In this document: positions 10,561 through 21,302 of the stretch, piece after piece
Numbering within the stretch: position 1 is the stretch's first letter
How the letters are laid out: every line of letters begins with the position of its first letter
Source of the DNA: Emydura subglobosa
Taxonomy: Eukaryota > Chordata > Testudines > Chelidae
Length of the DNA: 64,000 nt
NCBI GenBank assembly: GCA_007922225.1
Contig: ML679961.1
Coordinates: forward strand, 70,412,890-70,476,889
Direction of reading: 5' to 3'
Made by a program: the position numbers and the translations under genes
The notes under the pieces: model-generated
What the model was told of the DNA's origin: nothing
What the model saw: only the letters and a program-made list of their open reading frames with translations
Database searches by the model: none

Positions 10561-11026
10561 GGCTTGTAGCAGGGTGGCTTCAGTAACACCGCAATTTTCC
10601 ATGCTGTGGCTCCTGTCTCGGCTTCAAAATACTGCAAGATAAGTTGTGAGGTATTTGTGATGCTCATAATGATAGTGCAGAGCAGAGTGGGCTCCATGCC
10701 TCTCTGGCAATGATGTGCGTGCGGCAGAGTTAGGTTTGGAAAAATAGTGCGAAAAAACGTTTGTCTGTTTGTTTTGACCGGGAGGGGAGAGAGCATGTTG
10801 TATCATGGAAGGATGACAACCTTCCCAAAAGGCACCGAGGGTGCTTGCACTGTAGGATAGCTACCTTCAGTGTACTGCTTTGATTATTGATGCAAGTGCG
10901 GCTGGTGGGGACACAAACCACCGACGCAATGCACGTGGTGTGATCATGTTCCTCCGATTTCTGCAGCTCGGCAGGTGAAGGTTGAGTTAAATTAAATTGA
11001 CTTCACTCCACAGTGTAGACATACTC

Positions 11027-11239
11027 TATGTATCTGTTATGGGGTGCCTTGGAATTTTCTTCTTCATATGTGGGTGAGAAAGGGGCTTTAGGCTGTAAAC
11101 TTTTTGGAGAAAATGCTACTACAAGCAGTACAGTGGAGGGAGCTGTTCAGTGGGGTGTAATCACCATACCTCACCCTGATCCACAGAGGGCAATTATTTA
11201 CTATGTTACAGTGTAGCCTGACTTCACAGTCAGGATTAA
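11027..11239. other. Non-coding spacer
   Basis: Sequence to the right of the Harbinger element. No gene is visible. Confidence 0.5.
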
Positions 11240-11330
11240 AACCTGTTGTGCTGGCTGCTGTCCAAACATAGAAAGACTCTATCCCTGCCCTAAAGAGCTT
11301 ATAAGCTAAGGTGACAAGTGACACATGAAG
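11240..11330 (+). repeat. SINE-like interspersed repeat fragment
   Basis: The phrase CTATCCCTGCCCTAAAGAGC, followed by TTATAAGCTAAGGTGACAAG, matches a widespread sauropsid repeat whose consensus reads roughly CCCTGCCCCAAAGAGCTTAC. Two better copies lie at 19145-19280 and 28365-28460. I do not assign a family name. Confidence 0.55.
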
Positions 11331-11774
11331 GGGTTAGAGAGGAAGATGGATACAATAAGAAGATAGGTAGGATAGACAGGAAGATATTGACAGTACTTGT
11401 ATACATGGCTACATTTGCAATGTATTATTATAAACCAATAAAATAAGAGCTAGCTATCCCATCTGCTGCTCAACCTAGCCTTGATTAACTCAGTTATTTC
11501 TTGTAGGCATCACAGCAGAGACTGGTCTTGCGAAGGGATTGGATGGTGGAGTTGGTTTTGGCATTGTGGCTCATTGAAGAATGACACTCTATGTATAAGG
11601 CACAGTGTGAAAGAAGAGGCAGAGGAATTTGTGTGAGAAGCTGAGGTGGGCAGAGGATGCAACTAGGGATGGGGATAGATAAATATCAGTAATGTGGGGT
11701 CTCTCTTTTCCACCATTCAAGAGATCTGAATCCTTAGGAATGCAAAGCCATACACTGAGAGACCGCGTGGATGA
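11331..11774. other. Non-coding stretch
   Basis: No gene, tandem array or known repeat was recognised. Confidence 0.5.
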
Positions 11775-11890
11775 GGATAACATGACCTTGGAAGAAACAC
11801 TTCACCTCTTCCATCCTCATTTTCTTCATTTGAAAAATGGGGCTGATGATACTGACCCACCTTTGAGAAGAACTTGAGGATCCTTGGATA
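11775..11890 (+). repeat. MIR-type SINE fragment
   Basis: The central MIR core is readable: ATGACCTTGG, then CACTTCACCTCTTCC, then TTCATTTGAAAAATGGGGCT and GATGATACTGACC. This is the tRNA-derived ancient SINE common to amniotes. Both ends are eroded. Confidence 0.75.
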
Positions 11891-12094
11891 AAAAATGCCC
11901 CAGTAAGGGTTACGTTCCTGATAATTATTTGTGGTGAGGAGGGTCTGCGTGCAAATTATCAGCACAGACCCGTCTTTGCTCAGCCCTTTACTGTCCCAGG
12001 AGGTCTCCTCACAAGTACCAGGAAGCTGAGTCACCAGTCCTGATGAAACAGATAGAAAGAGATCAGGTAACAGGCCACTGGCAGAGTATGGCTC

Positions 12095-12190
12095 GTATGC
12101 AGTGTTCTGGTAGCCGTGTTGGTCCCAGGATGTTCTAGAAGTTGTCCAAAAAAAGCTATTACCTCACCCACCTTGCCTCTCTAACATCCT
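12095..12190. repeat. Two opposed Penelope-tail fragments
   Basis: The first part (GTAGCCGTGTTGGTCCCAGG, near 12110-12131) is in minus orientation relative to the tail at 19968-20328. The second part (GCTATTACCTCACCCACC, then TTGCCTCTCTAACATCCTGG) is in plus orientation. The two meet head to head near 12133. Inverted or partly duplicated tails are common for Penelope-like elements. Confidence 0.55.
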
Positions 12191-14870
12191 GGCCATCAAC
12201 ACAGACTATTCAGAGTAGGGCCATATTACTATTCAGCATTCCTGAAAGTCTCCCCAAAAGTGAGTCTGAGAATGACATCCAAGTACTGAGAATGCAGATT
12301 GGCTGATACTTTGCTGTCATTACCAAAGTGCGCTGCCTACCATAGGCAGGACTCTGGTCTTTGGCAGTGATAGCCAAACAGGCAACTTCACCAGACTGAA
12401 GCAGCTGTTTTAGAGTCAGGAAGCTTGAGGGGTGGGGATGCACGGGGAAGAGAATCATTCTTATAGCTAATAAGGGGTGAACATTAAATAGCCCAGACTC
12501 TGCTTCAGGGAGATGTCTCAGAACCTTCACCGGACTCTCAGACTAGTGGGTCTGCAAAACTGGTCTGGACAACCCACAAGAAGAGACTTTTTTGGTCCTT
12601 CGTATTAGGTGATAAATATTGCAAGGACAGCCTCTCCCAACACACTGGCGCTTCTGGTCCTGGCTAGGGGCAGGAAACTCAGAAATAGGGGAAAATTAAC
12701 AAAATTGACTACATTTTCCCTTCCCAACAATGACTGTAAATATAGATTTGATTTATGTTCAGTGGGAAAGATGAAATAAACTAATTCATCTGTCCCTATC
12801 TGTAATACCCCTACATGCATAAAGCACATCCCCTGGCATCTCATGCCATCACTGAGACTTAAGGCCAGATGGATTATCCTGTGGGTGTACAAATTGAGTA
12901 GGAAGACTATGCAAGGAATCTACTGTCTACACCCATCATAAGAGCCAGCAGAATAGGAACAGTATTATATTAGGCTAGAGCCACTGCTAGATCTCCCAAA
13001 GGGGACAAAGAAGTTCCATGACCACCCCATCCTCCCACGGCACATGGCTGCACTTGGAAAAGGTTATCAGAGCTCCAAAATGTGCTTTCCCCAGGGGAAC
13101 TCAGCTAGAATTTCTCCTTGGACTACAGATGTGGCATGTCCCACCTTAAGACCCTCCAATATGGCCAGCTGTTTAAATCCATAAGATACCCCACAGGGAG
13201 AACAAACTCCCTGTCCCTTGCACTATCTGAACTATTTAGAGTACCATCAGCTTCAGTTACCTCTTTATCAGCAGCTCACACCGGGTGATGCAGATAATCC
13301 CCTTACCTAGTCTGGGGGCTCTGTGATCAATTAAAAAACCCAGCAGCCTGCCAGAGGAACTCATGGCATTTTTTTTCTCAGCAGCACCGGTAACACTGCA
13401 CCACCTGCAGCAAACAGCTTATTGATTGAGACTTCAGCAGGGCTTTAAATCAATGGAATATCGCAGATCACAGCAAGAAGTGTTGAAGCCTGGAGACTGA
13501 CAGTTACACGACAAGAAGGCGAAGGCTCCTTTCTCAGCTCCTGACATCTCAGCTGTTGGGAGAAGACTGCAAACCTTAAGTGCTAAGGGCTGGAATCTGG
13601 ATGGAAACACACTGCTAATTTCCTCAACACATGAATCGCTACCAGGAGGGGGGAGAGGGCAACCAACCCTAAGCCGAAGAGCTGGTGGCTGGTGCAAAGA
13701 AACTGGGATTGCTGGGCTCTAAGTGTGATGACTATTCACATAGCACTGTAGCTGTACCTGACACTTAACAGCAGGCAAAGCATATTCAGCCCAAGAGGAA
13801 GTCTCTGCCCTGCAGTGTTCACAAGCAAGTATGATATAGAGAACTGAGAGCCGCATGTGGTCTTGTGGGCAGAATGCCTTGGTCCTCCAGTGCCCATGTG
13901 CTCTATTTTCAGAGTATTCCGTGACATCTGTAACGGCAGAGTGCTCTCACTCAGAGGCCAGGGTGAAGGTTGTATTGCAGGGGAGGCATATACCTTAGCT
14001 TTGTAATTCCTGGTTTGCTGAGACTTAATTGTGTCCATGCTCTGCATCATGAAAGGGCACGAGGCAGCACCGGGCAAGCTTAGCTCTGTGTTAACCAAGT
14101 TTTGTACGTTTCATTTTCTTGATTTAAAAAATAATAAATGTGTCAGTATCCTCATGTACCAGAGCCATGCTGCTCCCTGCCCCTGCCTCTGTCTCCTTAG
14201 GAGTTGTTATCCCCACCACAGAATGCACTGGCTGTGTATTAGTCCCCTCACTGCCCCTGCATTATCACTTTGTCTCATGTCTCTCTTCTTACCCAGAACT
14301 GCCTGGTTCTCCCTCCACAGCCCACCTCCCAACGGAGAGGCAGCTGTCAGCTTGGGATCTGCAGGCTGGGGAGAGGATGCAGGAAGAATGCAGAGACTAG
14401 TATGGATTTAGTGGGGATGTTTTTTGAAATGGGGGCCAGACATGGGGGGCATGGGTATGGGGGATAATTTGGGGACAGAGCTGAAGCCCCCCCATCACCC
14501 ATTATACATCTCTGATCCCCTCCTCTTCATCCCACTCTTCCTTGCACTGCTCCCACCCTCCACATTCCTCCTCACTCAGACTTCCCCACCACTGCTTTGA
14601 GACTGCTCCAACACTTGCAACATTCTCCCCCATCGTGACCATTGCTCTGAACACATCCACAGCCCCTGCTGTCTCTGAGTCCCACCCCCATACCATTGCT
14701 GCTCTGAGACCTCCTCCCACCAACTCCACCCATCTCCTGCCCACTCCATGGCCCTGCTAAGCTTGGAGAGGCCATGGGGAGGTGGGAAGGTGGTGGTGAT
14801 GTTTTGAGGCATACACATACAAGCTGGAGGCAGGAAAAGACAGGAGAGTCCTTACCCCAGATCTGGGCTT
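12191..14870. other. Non-coding stretch, no gene seen
   Basis: About 2.7 kb. Open frames at 12210-12530, 13434-13697, 13736-14098 and 14031-14411 show no known motif. The 14490-14760 part is pyrimidine-rich on the plus strand, which explains the overlapping frames there. Confidence 0.45.
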
Positions 14871-15146
14871 AGGGTATATCTACACTATTGTGGCACAGTT
14901 ACAGTGCTGCAGTTTTGCCACTGTGACACCTAATATAGATACTTCCTGCACTGATGGATGGAATTTTTCCATCCATGTAGATATTCCATCTCTCCAAGAG
15001 GCAGTGGCTAGGTTGATGGAAGAATCTTTCCATTCGACTCACCCACATCTATACCAGGGGTTAGGTTGACCTAACTATGGAGCCCCGGGTGCAAAAACTT
15101 TCACAGCCCTGAGCAATGTATATGGGTTGACCTAGATGTAGATCAC
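14871..15146 (+). mobile_element. Harbinger-type MITE, decayed
   Basis: It begins AGGGTATATCTACACTATTG, like the left end of other copies here. The interior contains GGCAGTGGCTAGGTTGATGG and TAGGTTGACCTAAC, and the right end is an eroded ...GACCTAGATGTAGATCAC. The same interior appears in the MITE at 59461-59688 in the other orientation. It codes for nothing and would have relied on a Harbinger transposase. Confidence 0.65.
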
Positions 15147-16750
15147 ATTAGTGCATGGGGAAGGGATTCTCAACATCCGTCTGCAGCATAGGAGGCTCAG
15201 AGAAGCGTGAAACGGCCTATTCATCTGAATGAGATGTTCTCTGCTGAATAAGAATACCCCCTGGAGATGAATACAGCCTGAAACAATATCTCTGAGGGAT
15301 GAACTGCTCCTTTCATTTCAGTGGCTCTTCTCATTTCCCCTCCTGAGATTTCAGCATTTCTGGGTCTGTCCCATGCACCAAACATGCCCCTTTCTAGCTC
15401 CTCACTCTGGCCTTTGCATTGTATGCCTGTGGCCAGTAGTAAGCACGCTTATTTTTAGCTCCTTACCCCTTCTCAGCACTGTGTGCCGGTGCCATGCAGG
15501 GAACATACTCATTCCCAGTTCCCCATACCAATCTCAGCACAGTGGAGGCGTGGTTAGATGGAGGGACAGAAATGGGGGTGAACGTGGGGAAGTTTGGGGA
15601 GAGAACGTTGAAGCCCTTTCATTAATCATTCAGTCCGACTGTTGATGAAATGGTAGAGGAGCATGATTATATTATATTAACCTAACCACTTACTAGTGTC
15701 TTTAATCTTCCCTCTATTTAATTAATGCTCATTTCCTTGTGCTCAACACTTCTAAACTCAAATCAAGGCATGTGGATTTGACACCACTTTAAAATATCAC
15801 TTTTACACCAGAAACTTTGGTCTCGGGACAAAACTTTCAGAAGGGGTCCCTGACAGTAAAGAACATACTTCTCTGGAAGCTGTCAAGGCATAGGGGCTGC
15901 TCATGTTCAATGCCTACAACATGAGCCACACAGCTTCTGTGATAAGAGACTGCCTGCAGCCCTCTGGCTTCAAGAGAGTGCTAGGCTTGCATTGGACTTG
16001 TGCACTTCACACTTGTTGGGATGTCCGTTTAGCTCAGACTAGCCCACAGTTCTACTTTACTCTCAATGACCCTTCCAACATTGCTTCTCCAAAGTCCCAC
16101 TGGGTGTGGTGCATTATCTGAGATCAATCCCAAGGAGCTGAGATCAGTTTGGGGAGAATCAGACCTAGAGAGTTTGAGCTCTGGGTACGTGCAAAAAACC
16201 CCACAAACCAAACCACAATAGGATTTTGGCGAACATACTGTAGTTTTCTTTTAAACAGCAGCTCTGCTAAAATGGGTTATGATGACACAACAGGTTAAAG
16301 CATTCCCTCGCTAGCAAAAGATGAGAACTACACTTGTCCCTGTACAGACACAGTCCGTGCCCCAGAGATGTCCCAGTCACTCAGGCTCAGAGAAGAAAAC
16401 ACAGACTGGGAGACTTAGATAAAGGGCTAAATTCAGGATATTAGTTATTTATTTTCTTTTACCTCTTAGTATGTAATGTTGGGGAGCCAATTGGCTGACA
16501 TTGGTTAGTGGATTTGAGTGAGAATGTGGGAATCTGGCACACTGGGACGGAAAACTCGTTCCATGCACAGGGGGCAGTCTGGAGGAAAGCATGAAGAGTG
16601 GGAGACAGTGGGAAAAATGGGATGGTGATACTGATATCAATGTGGGAGCAAAGACTGTGTATATTGAGATCTGAGAACTAAGCTGTGCAGGGCCTGAAAG
16701 GGTTACATGAATTGAAATGAAAATGCTTGGCTCAGTTAGAGTCAAACAAA
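15147..16750. other. Non-coding stretch, no gene seen
   Basis: No recognisable coding signal, terminal repeats or tandem arrays. Confidence 0.45.
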
Positions 16751-16751
16751 A

Positions 16752-16754
<3 letters not shown>

Positions 16755-16788
<34 letters not shown>

Positions 16789-16793
16789 TTTTT
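16755..16793 (+). repeat. (AT)n microsatellite followed by 13 T
   Basis: Thirteen AT units (16755-16780) run directly into T13 (16781-16793). Confidence 0.95.
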
Positions 16794-17740
16794 GCTTTAC
16801 CCCCAAAGTGTCTGAGCAGGGTGTGGGGCCCTCCCATGCATACAGCTCTCATATTGGTGAGAATGCATAATCATACCATTTCTAGAACAGGGACAGGTCT
16901 GCCAGGTAGCTTTAGTTTCATTCTCCTTTTTCCCTTAAGTGAGGGTGGAGAGGGAAGAAAAGAGGAAGGGGGAAGCCAAAAGCCATTTTTCATCAACATT
17001 TCTCCCCGTGCTCACTTTAGAATCTACTCATCGGTCCAACAGAGATCTTTCCCATCTCCGTCTTCCATGGTCCTATGATGTTATGATTTAAATCCTTGTC
17101 TTTTCCCAGGAAAAGATAGGACCAGGAGGAACCAATCCTGTCTGGTATACAGAGTGTGCCAAACCTTGTGCGCAGTGGATAATGGCTGCTGACGCATACA
17201 GTGATGGGAATGGAAGAGAAGGTACCTGCAGCCTGAAGGACCAGCTAGCAGTGACAGCAGAGGAAGTGTGTGAAGCAGTGACATCCCTTTTTTCTGACTC
17301 AGTCTGCCACCGCTGCCAGATGAGGTTTATTAATTGCTTTAGGTATTGTGGTGGTAGAATGATCTGTGATTTACACAGAAAATGCTAATTGCATAAAGAT
17401 GTAATCAGGGAAAGGAAATTCATTTAGTGAAATGACTGTTCTGGAAGGGTGGCAGCTTCAATACTGGGAAGAGTGGATAATGCACTGAATGTTACGGTGT
17501 GTTGAACAATTAAATATACACTCCAGATGAGCTGTATGCACAAACTGAGCAACCTATGAATCAGTCACTCTAGAAAATGCTAGCTCACAGGTTGAGCAAG
17601 CCTGATTTTATTTCTGCAACTTCCTTGCTGCCATATAAACACAACCGCCAAAATGTGTGTATCTTCTGCTGCATGAAGAGCTGTTTGGCTTCCATACCAG
17701 GTCAGTCACGCTGCTGAACTGTTCGGGAGCAATGTTACTC
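16794..17740. other. Non-coding stretch
   Basis: No gene or clear repeat was recognised. Confidence 0.45.
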
Positions 17741-17744
17741 CCAC

Positions 17745-18050
17745 CAGGGGCCTGGGCTGTGACCCTGAGCCAGATGGCTTTGGCCTGCACACAGTTGTAA
17801 GGACATAGCCCTGGCCTGCAGGTGCAGTCTCCTGCCAGGGGCCCATACGGTGTCCCTTACATGGGCAAATCCTGCCTATATGAACAGTCAGATACCAGGC
17901 ACCCTTATGCTATGGCGATGGCACCATATAAGCACCCACACAGAAATATTCTTCAGCCATGGGCCCATACTGCCCTTTTGTGGAGGCAGCCTTGGCCTTC
18001 ACACACAGCCTCCTTCCTGGGGCAAGTAGGGACATAACCTCAGTCTACAC
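17745..18050 (+). repeat. Degenerate tandem repeat, about 60 bp unit
   Basis: Similar starts recur at about 17783 (GGCCTGCACACAG), 17813 (GGCCTGCAGGTGCAG), 17873 (GCCTATATGAACAG), 17931 (GCACCCACACAG) and 17994 (GGCCTTCACACACAG). Several are followed at a fixed distance by a CCAGGGGCCCATACGGTG-like block and CCCTTACATGGGC. The spacing is 58-63 bases, with one short 30 base unit. The units have diverged strongly. Confidence 0.45.
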
Positions 18051-19144
18051 AGAGGGTACACTCAGAGGACAGAGAGAGCACATGCTGCAGAGCAGAGTGT
18101 GAGCCCCAGAGCTGAGTGCAGGATCTTCCCATACAAATGACTCTAGGAAGAGTGAGAATACCGTAGTTAATATTCCTAGCACTGGAGCCCTCAGGCCTCC
18201 AGTGCAGCTTGAGTGTCTGTCTGTCCTGAGCCTTATCTATGTATGTGACAGAGATTGGCGTCAGAGAGAAACCCAAAGCAATTATACGCTCAGAAGCCCT
18301 GCTACTCTCCTTGCCGTCTCCCATGTCACCAAGTCCCTTGGAGAGAAGAACAGCTCTCTGGCTGGATGAAACAGCTCAGCTCTGAAACCTGACTGTATGC
18401 ATCTCCTTCTGTCAGTGCCAAGGAGCTCTTTATCTCTGCAGCAACACTGTGTTTGCTCCCCATGTAATAGCAGGATACAGCCTGGGCCTCTCAATATAAC
18501 CAACTGCTCATGGGGATCTGCCAGGGTTTTTACATTAAACTCTTTGCTAATGAGCTGTTGGAAGCCTGGTCCTCGTGCAGTGCCTTCAATTCCCCGTGAT
18601 GAGCTCTGCGATTTTGGATCCTGCTTCCAGGCTTTGATGCACAAAGCAGACAAGAGGCCAAGGATGCTCAAGGGTGCAAGTGATGCAAGTAGAAGCAAAC
18701 AAAAGACAGAAGAGATCCTATTGGAGCAGGTGTCTGGGCACCATGGCCGCCTTCTGTCTTGAACTGTCTCCCTGGATTGGCCTCTGCTCACTACCCCACC
18801 AACCTGTCTTCTTCCTCACCTGTCCCCACTTCCAACCCTAAAGCTTTGCTTTCCAGCTCTCATCCTCCCCAACCAAAAGGACTGGTCAGAACTTCCTTTC
18901 AACCTGCCAGCTGGCCAGAAGGATTGCTATGGAACAGTGCATGGAGTTCCCTTTTCCTCCTTTGTCTGCAGATGTGACCTCTACTATGTGCCCAGCTACT
19001 GATGGCTTGGGCAGCAAGTGACTCAGGCTAACAGTTGAACCTATCAAGCAAATCAGGGCTGGCTTACACAAGCCCTGATTTGCACAGATGCAGCAAGAGT
19101 ACACAAGCTGGGCATGTATAAAATGTTGTCATTGAAATCATGGC
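18051..19144. other. Non-coding stretch with one long minus-strand open frame
   Basis: The minus strand is open for 169 codons at 18282-18791. The predicted peptide has one hydrophobic run (VFCLLLLASLAPLSILGLLS) followed by basic residues. I do not recognise it, there is no obvious promoter, and a 121 codon frame overlaps on the plus strand. It could be chance or an exon; I do not call a gene. Confidence 0.35.
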
Positions 19145-19280
19145 CTATTTTAAATCATCATTGTTATTTTTATTACAGCAATGTGTACAGGTTCCAGGTA
19201 AAATTAGGGCCCAGTGTGCTGGGCATTGTACACACACAAGGCAATCTCTGATGCAAAGAGCTTATGAACTAAATAGATAA
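19145..19280 (+). repeat. SINE-like interspersed repeat
   Basis: The order ATTGTTATTTTTATTACAGC, GGGCCCAGTGTGCTGGGCAT, TGTACACACACAAGG, AAGAGCTTATGAACTAAATA is that of a common sauropsid interspersed repeat. Its right end abuts the hAT MITE. Confidence 0.6.
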
Positions 19281-19283
19281 GAC

Positions 19284-19479
19284 CAGGGGTTCTCAAATTG
19301 GGGTCCATGACCCTTCAGGGGGTTGCGTGGTTATTATGGGGGGGAAGTTGCGAGCTGTCAGCTCCCCATGCATGCTGGTAAGGGTGGCCTGGCATATGGA
19401 TCATCACTTTTTAGGGGGGGTCATCACAGCCTGAAATATTTTCAAAGGGGTCCCAGCAAAAAAAGTTTGAGAACCCCTG
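19284..19479 (+). mobile_element. Non-autonomous hAT element (MITE), 196 bp
   Basis: The terminal inverted repeats CAGGGGTTCTCAAA and its complement TTTGAGAACCCCTG are perfect for 14 bases. Flanking 8-mers are GATAAGAC and AGCAAGAC, which share their last five bases, as expected for an aged 8 bp hAT target duplication. There is no coding capacity. Confidence 0.85.
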
Positions 19480-19487
19480 AGCAAGAC

Positions 19488-19967
19488 AGACAAAGAGTAA
19501 TGTCAAGGGAAGAAAGGGTAGAGGGGGAAGGTGTGGTAGCAGGGGAGGGGAACACAGAGACACAGAGATGTGAAGTGATTTGTCCAAGGAGTTCAAAACT
19601 CTGAGTGAGCGCCAATTCAGATTAGTGTATCCCAGTAGAACAATGGATGCTATTTATAAAAATCCGTTCATTACAGTATATAATTAGAGAGCCTTGTCTA
19701 CCACACATAATATCAGCAAGAATGGCCTTGAAAGAAAACTAGCAGAATCCAAATGGAATAAACGATTTCTATCCTGAGACACACTTACTAAAAACCCTTC
19801 GACTTCTCTTTAAGGTGTAGTTCTGAGCATATAAATAAGTGCTCAACAGGATCTCTGAGTATGGATGTTGGCAGTTTCCAATCAATTAAAAGAAAAGAAT
19901 GCCTCTTGGATAGCTGAAAACAAAATCTGTGGGGTTTAGGAAACCTGATTTCTATATCATACCCTCT
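19488..19967. other. Non-coding stretch
   Basis: No gene or repeat was recognised. Confidence 0.45.
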
Positions 19968-20328
19968 GGGTGGGGCCATTTCACCTTGAATGCCTCCTTG
20001 AAATATGTGCTAACTACTTATGCTAAACAATCTGTTCCACCTTGTATTTAGCTGTGGCAAACTAAGTGCTTTTCCCCGACCAGAAGAAGAGCTCTGTGTA
20101 AACTCAGAAGTGTGTCTCTTTCACCATCAGAAGTCGGTCCAATAAAAGATATTACCTCACCCACCTTGTCTCTCTAAGGGTACGTCTACACAGCAAAGAA
20201 AAACCCATGGGCCACTCAGGCTTGTGGACTGCAGGCCACTTTCATTGCTGTGTAGGCTTCTGGGCTTGGACTTTGTCTTTGCTATGTAGACATGCCTGAA
20301 TATCCTGGGACCAACATGGCTAGAGCAG
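19968..20328 (+). mobile_element. Penelope-like element 3' tail, split by a MITE
   Basis: The left part runs from GGCCATTTCACCTTGAATGC through AATCTGTTCCACCTTGTATT to AATAAAAGATATTACCTCAC and TTGTCTCTCTAA. The right part resumes at 20298 with TATCCTGGGACCAACATGGC. The layout (CAGAAGA, a short stem, a GAA-like core, then a conserved end) parallels the Penelope tail at 31.6 kb. I therefore class it as Penelope-like, but no coding part is attached here, so the class rests on analogy. Confidence 0.5.
20178..20297 (+). mobile_element. Short Harbinger-type MITE inside the Penelope tail, 120 bp
   Basis: The ends are GGGTACGTCTACACAGC and GCTATGTAGACATGCCT, which are inverted copies with few differences. 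The flanks are TAA (20175-20177) and GAA (20298-20300), a 3 bp target duplication with one change. Removing it restores a continuous tail. Confidence 0.8.
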
Positions 20329-20560
20329 TCCTGGATACAGAAAGGGTTTGACCCGCTGTGCCTGAAAGCAGTGATTGACTTGAACCCCACAACCCAGTTT
20401 CAAGCTAGGAATCTTTTCAGTTATGGTTCTTTGCTTTGAGGGATATCTTGGCCACAGTGGGCTGTACAGCGTTCCAGAGACTGGGGCACGCTTTGTCATG
20501 GCTGTGACCTACACGTACCCAGAAAGAGGGAGCTGTCCATTCAGCACTGCTGGCCTCTCT
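20329..20560. other. Spacer between two MITEs
   Basis: No gene was recognised. Confidence 0.45.
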
Positions 20561-20830
20561 GGGTACGTCTACACAGCAAGTAGACACCCGTGGCTGGCCT
20601 GTGCCAGCTGACTCGGGCTTGTGGGGCTCAGGCTAAAGGGCTGTTTAAGGGTGGATTAGACATTTCGCCTCAGGCTACAGCCTGAGCTGTGGAACCCTCC
20701 CACCTCACAGGGTCCTATAGCCTGGCTCCAGCCCAAGCCCAAACATCTACACCCCAATTAAACAGCCCACCAGCCCAAGTCAGCTGGTACAGCACGGCTG
20801 CGGGAGTTTAATTGCAGTGTAGACCTACCC
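20561..20830 (+). mobile_element. Harbinger-type MITE, 270 bp
   Basis: Left end GGGTACGTCTACAC and right end GTGTAGACCTACCC are inverted copies matching at 13 of 14 positions. The interior has CAGCCTGAGCTGTGGAACCC, which is common in this MITE type. Confidence 0.75.
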
Positions 20831-20971
20831 TCAGGTACAAAGGAGACATGCACATGATGAAATCTGGAAGCAAGACCTTAGGTAAAATCACATCTGCAGA
20901 CAATGCTTTTGGAATCCAACATCAATTATTTCATAATCTGCATAGAGTGTATGTTCCCAAAGGGCACAGGA

Positions 20972-21058
20972 ATTAGAGAATGGGAGTCAGGATTCCTGGA
21001 GTCTGTTACTGACTCCTCATTGACTCGCCATATGAACTCCACCAAGTCATGTAATTCA
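20972..21058 (+). repeat. MIR fragment, 5' part of an interrupted copy
   Basis: AATGGGAGTCAGGATTCCTG and CACCAAGTCATGTAA are the 5' and central MIR core. The copy resumes at about 21303. Confidence 0.65.
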
Positions 21059-21071
21059 TAAGTAACTATTT

Positions 21072-21290
21072 TCATTTATTCAGCACCTTTCATGAGATGT
21101 CTAAAAATGCTTTAGAAATATCAGCTAAGGAAAACTCACATTCTCCACATAGGTAGGTAGGTAGGTATTATTCATGTTTTACAGAAAGAGAAAATGAGGA
21201 AGTGTCAGTCAGGATCAGTGACTTGCCCACAGGTGTCACAGCAAGTAGAGCTTGAAACAGAATCCAGAATTCCTGATTTTCAGCCTCGGT
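21072..21290 (-). repeat. MIR-type SINE in minus orientation
   Basis: TTCATGTTTTACAGAAAGAG, GTGACTTGCCCACAGGTGTC, ACAGCAAGTAGAGC and CCAGAATTCCTGATTTTCAG are the reverse complement of the MIR core. It lies between two halves of a plus-strand MIR. A (TAGG)4 run sits inside near 21151-21166. Confidence 0.7.
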
Positions 21291-21302
21291 CTCTAACAAC
21301 TT

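Larger units (their letters stand above)
6356..11026. mobile_element. PIF/Harbinger transposon, near full length, two converging genes
   Basis: The left end is GGCCTGGTCTACACTG and the right end, read inward on the minus strand, is GAGTATGTCTACACTG. The inner ten bases of this imperfect inverted repeat are identical. TAT flanks both sides (6353-6355 and 11027-11029), which would be the 3 bp target duplication. Inside are the two genes expected of this superfamily: a Myb/SANT-like DNA-binding protein gene (+) at the left and a DDE transposase gene (-) at the right, converging on facing polyadenylation signals. A solo LTR of about 800 bp sits between them. Both genes carry stops and frameshifts. 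The superfamily usually duplicates TWA, so TAT is slightly off-consensus. Confidence 0.85.

Noticed and set aside
13434..13697. Possible coding exon, 87 codons, minus strand
   Set aside because: No motif, no clear splice sites and no partner exons.
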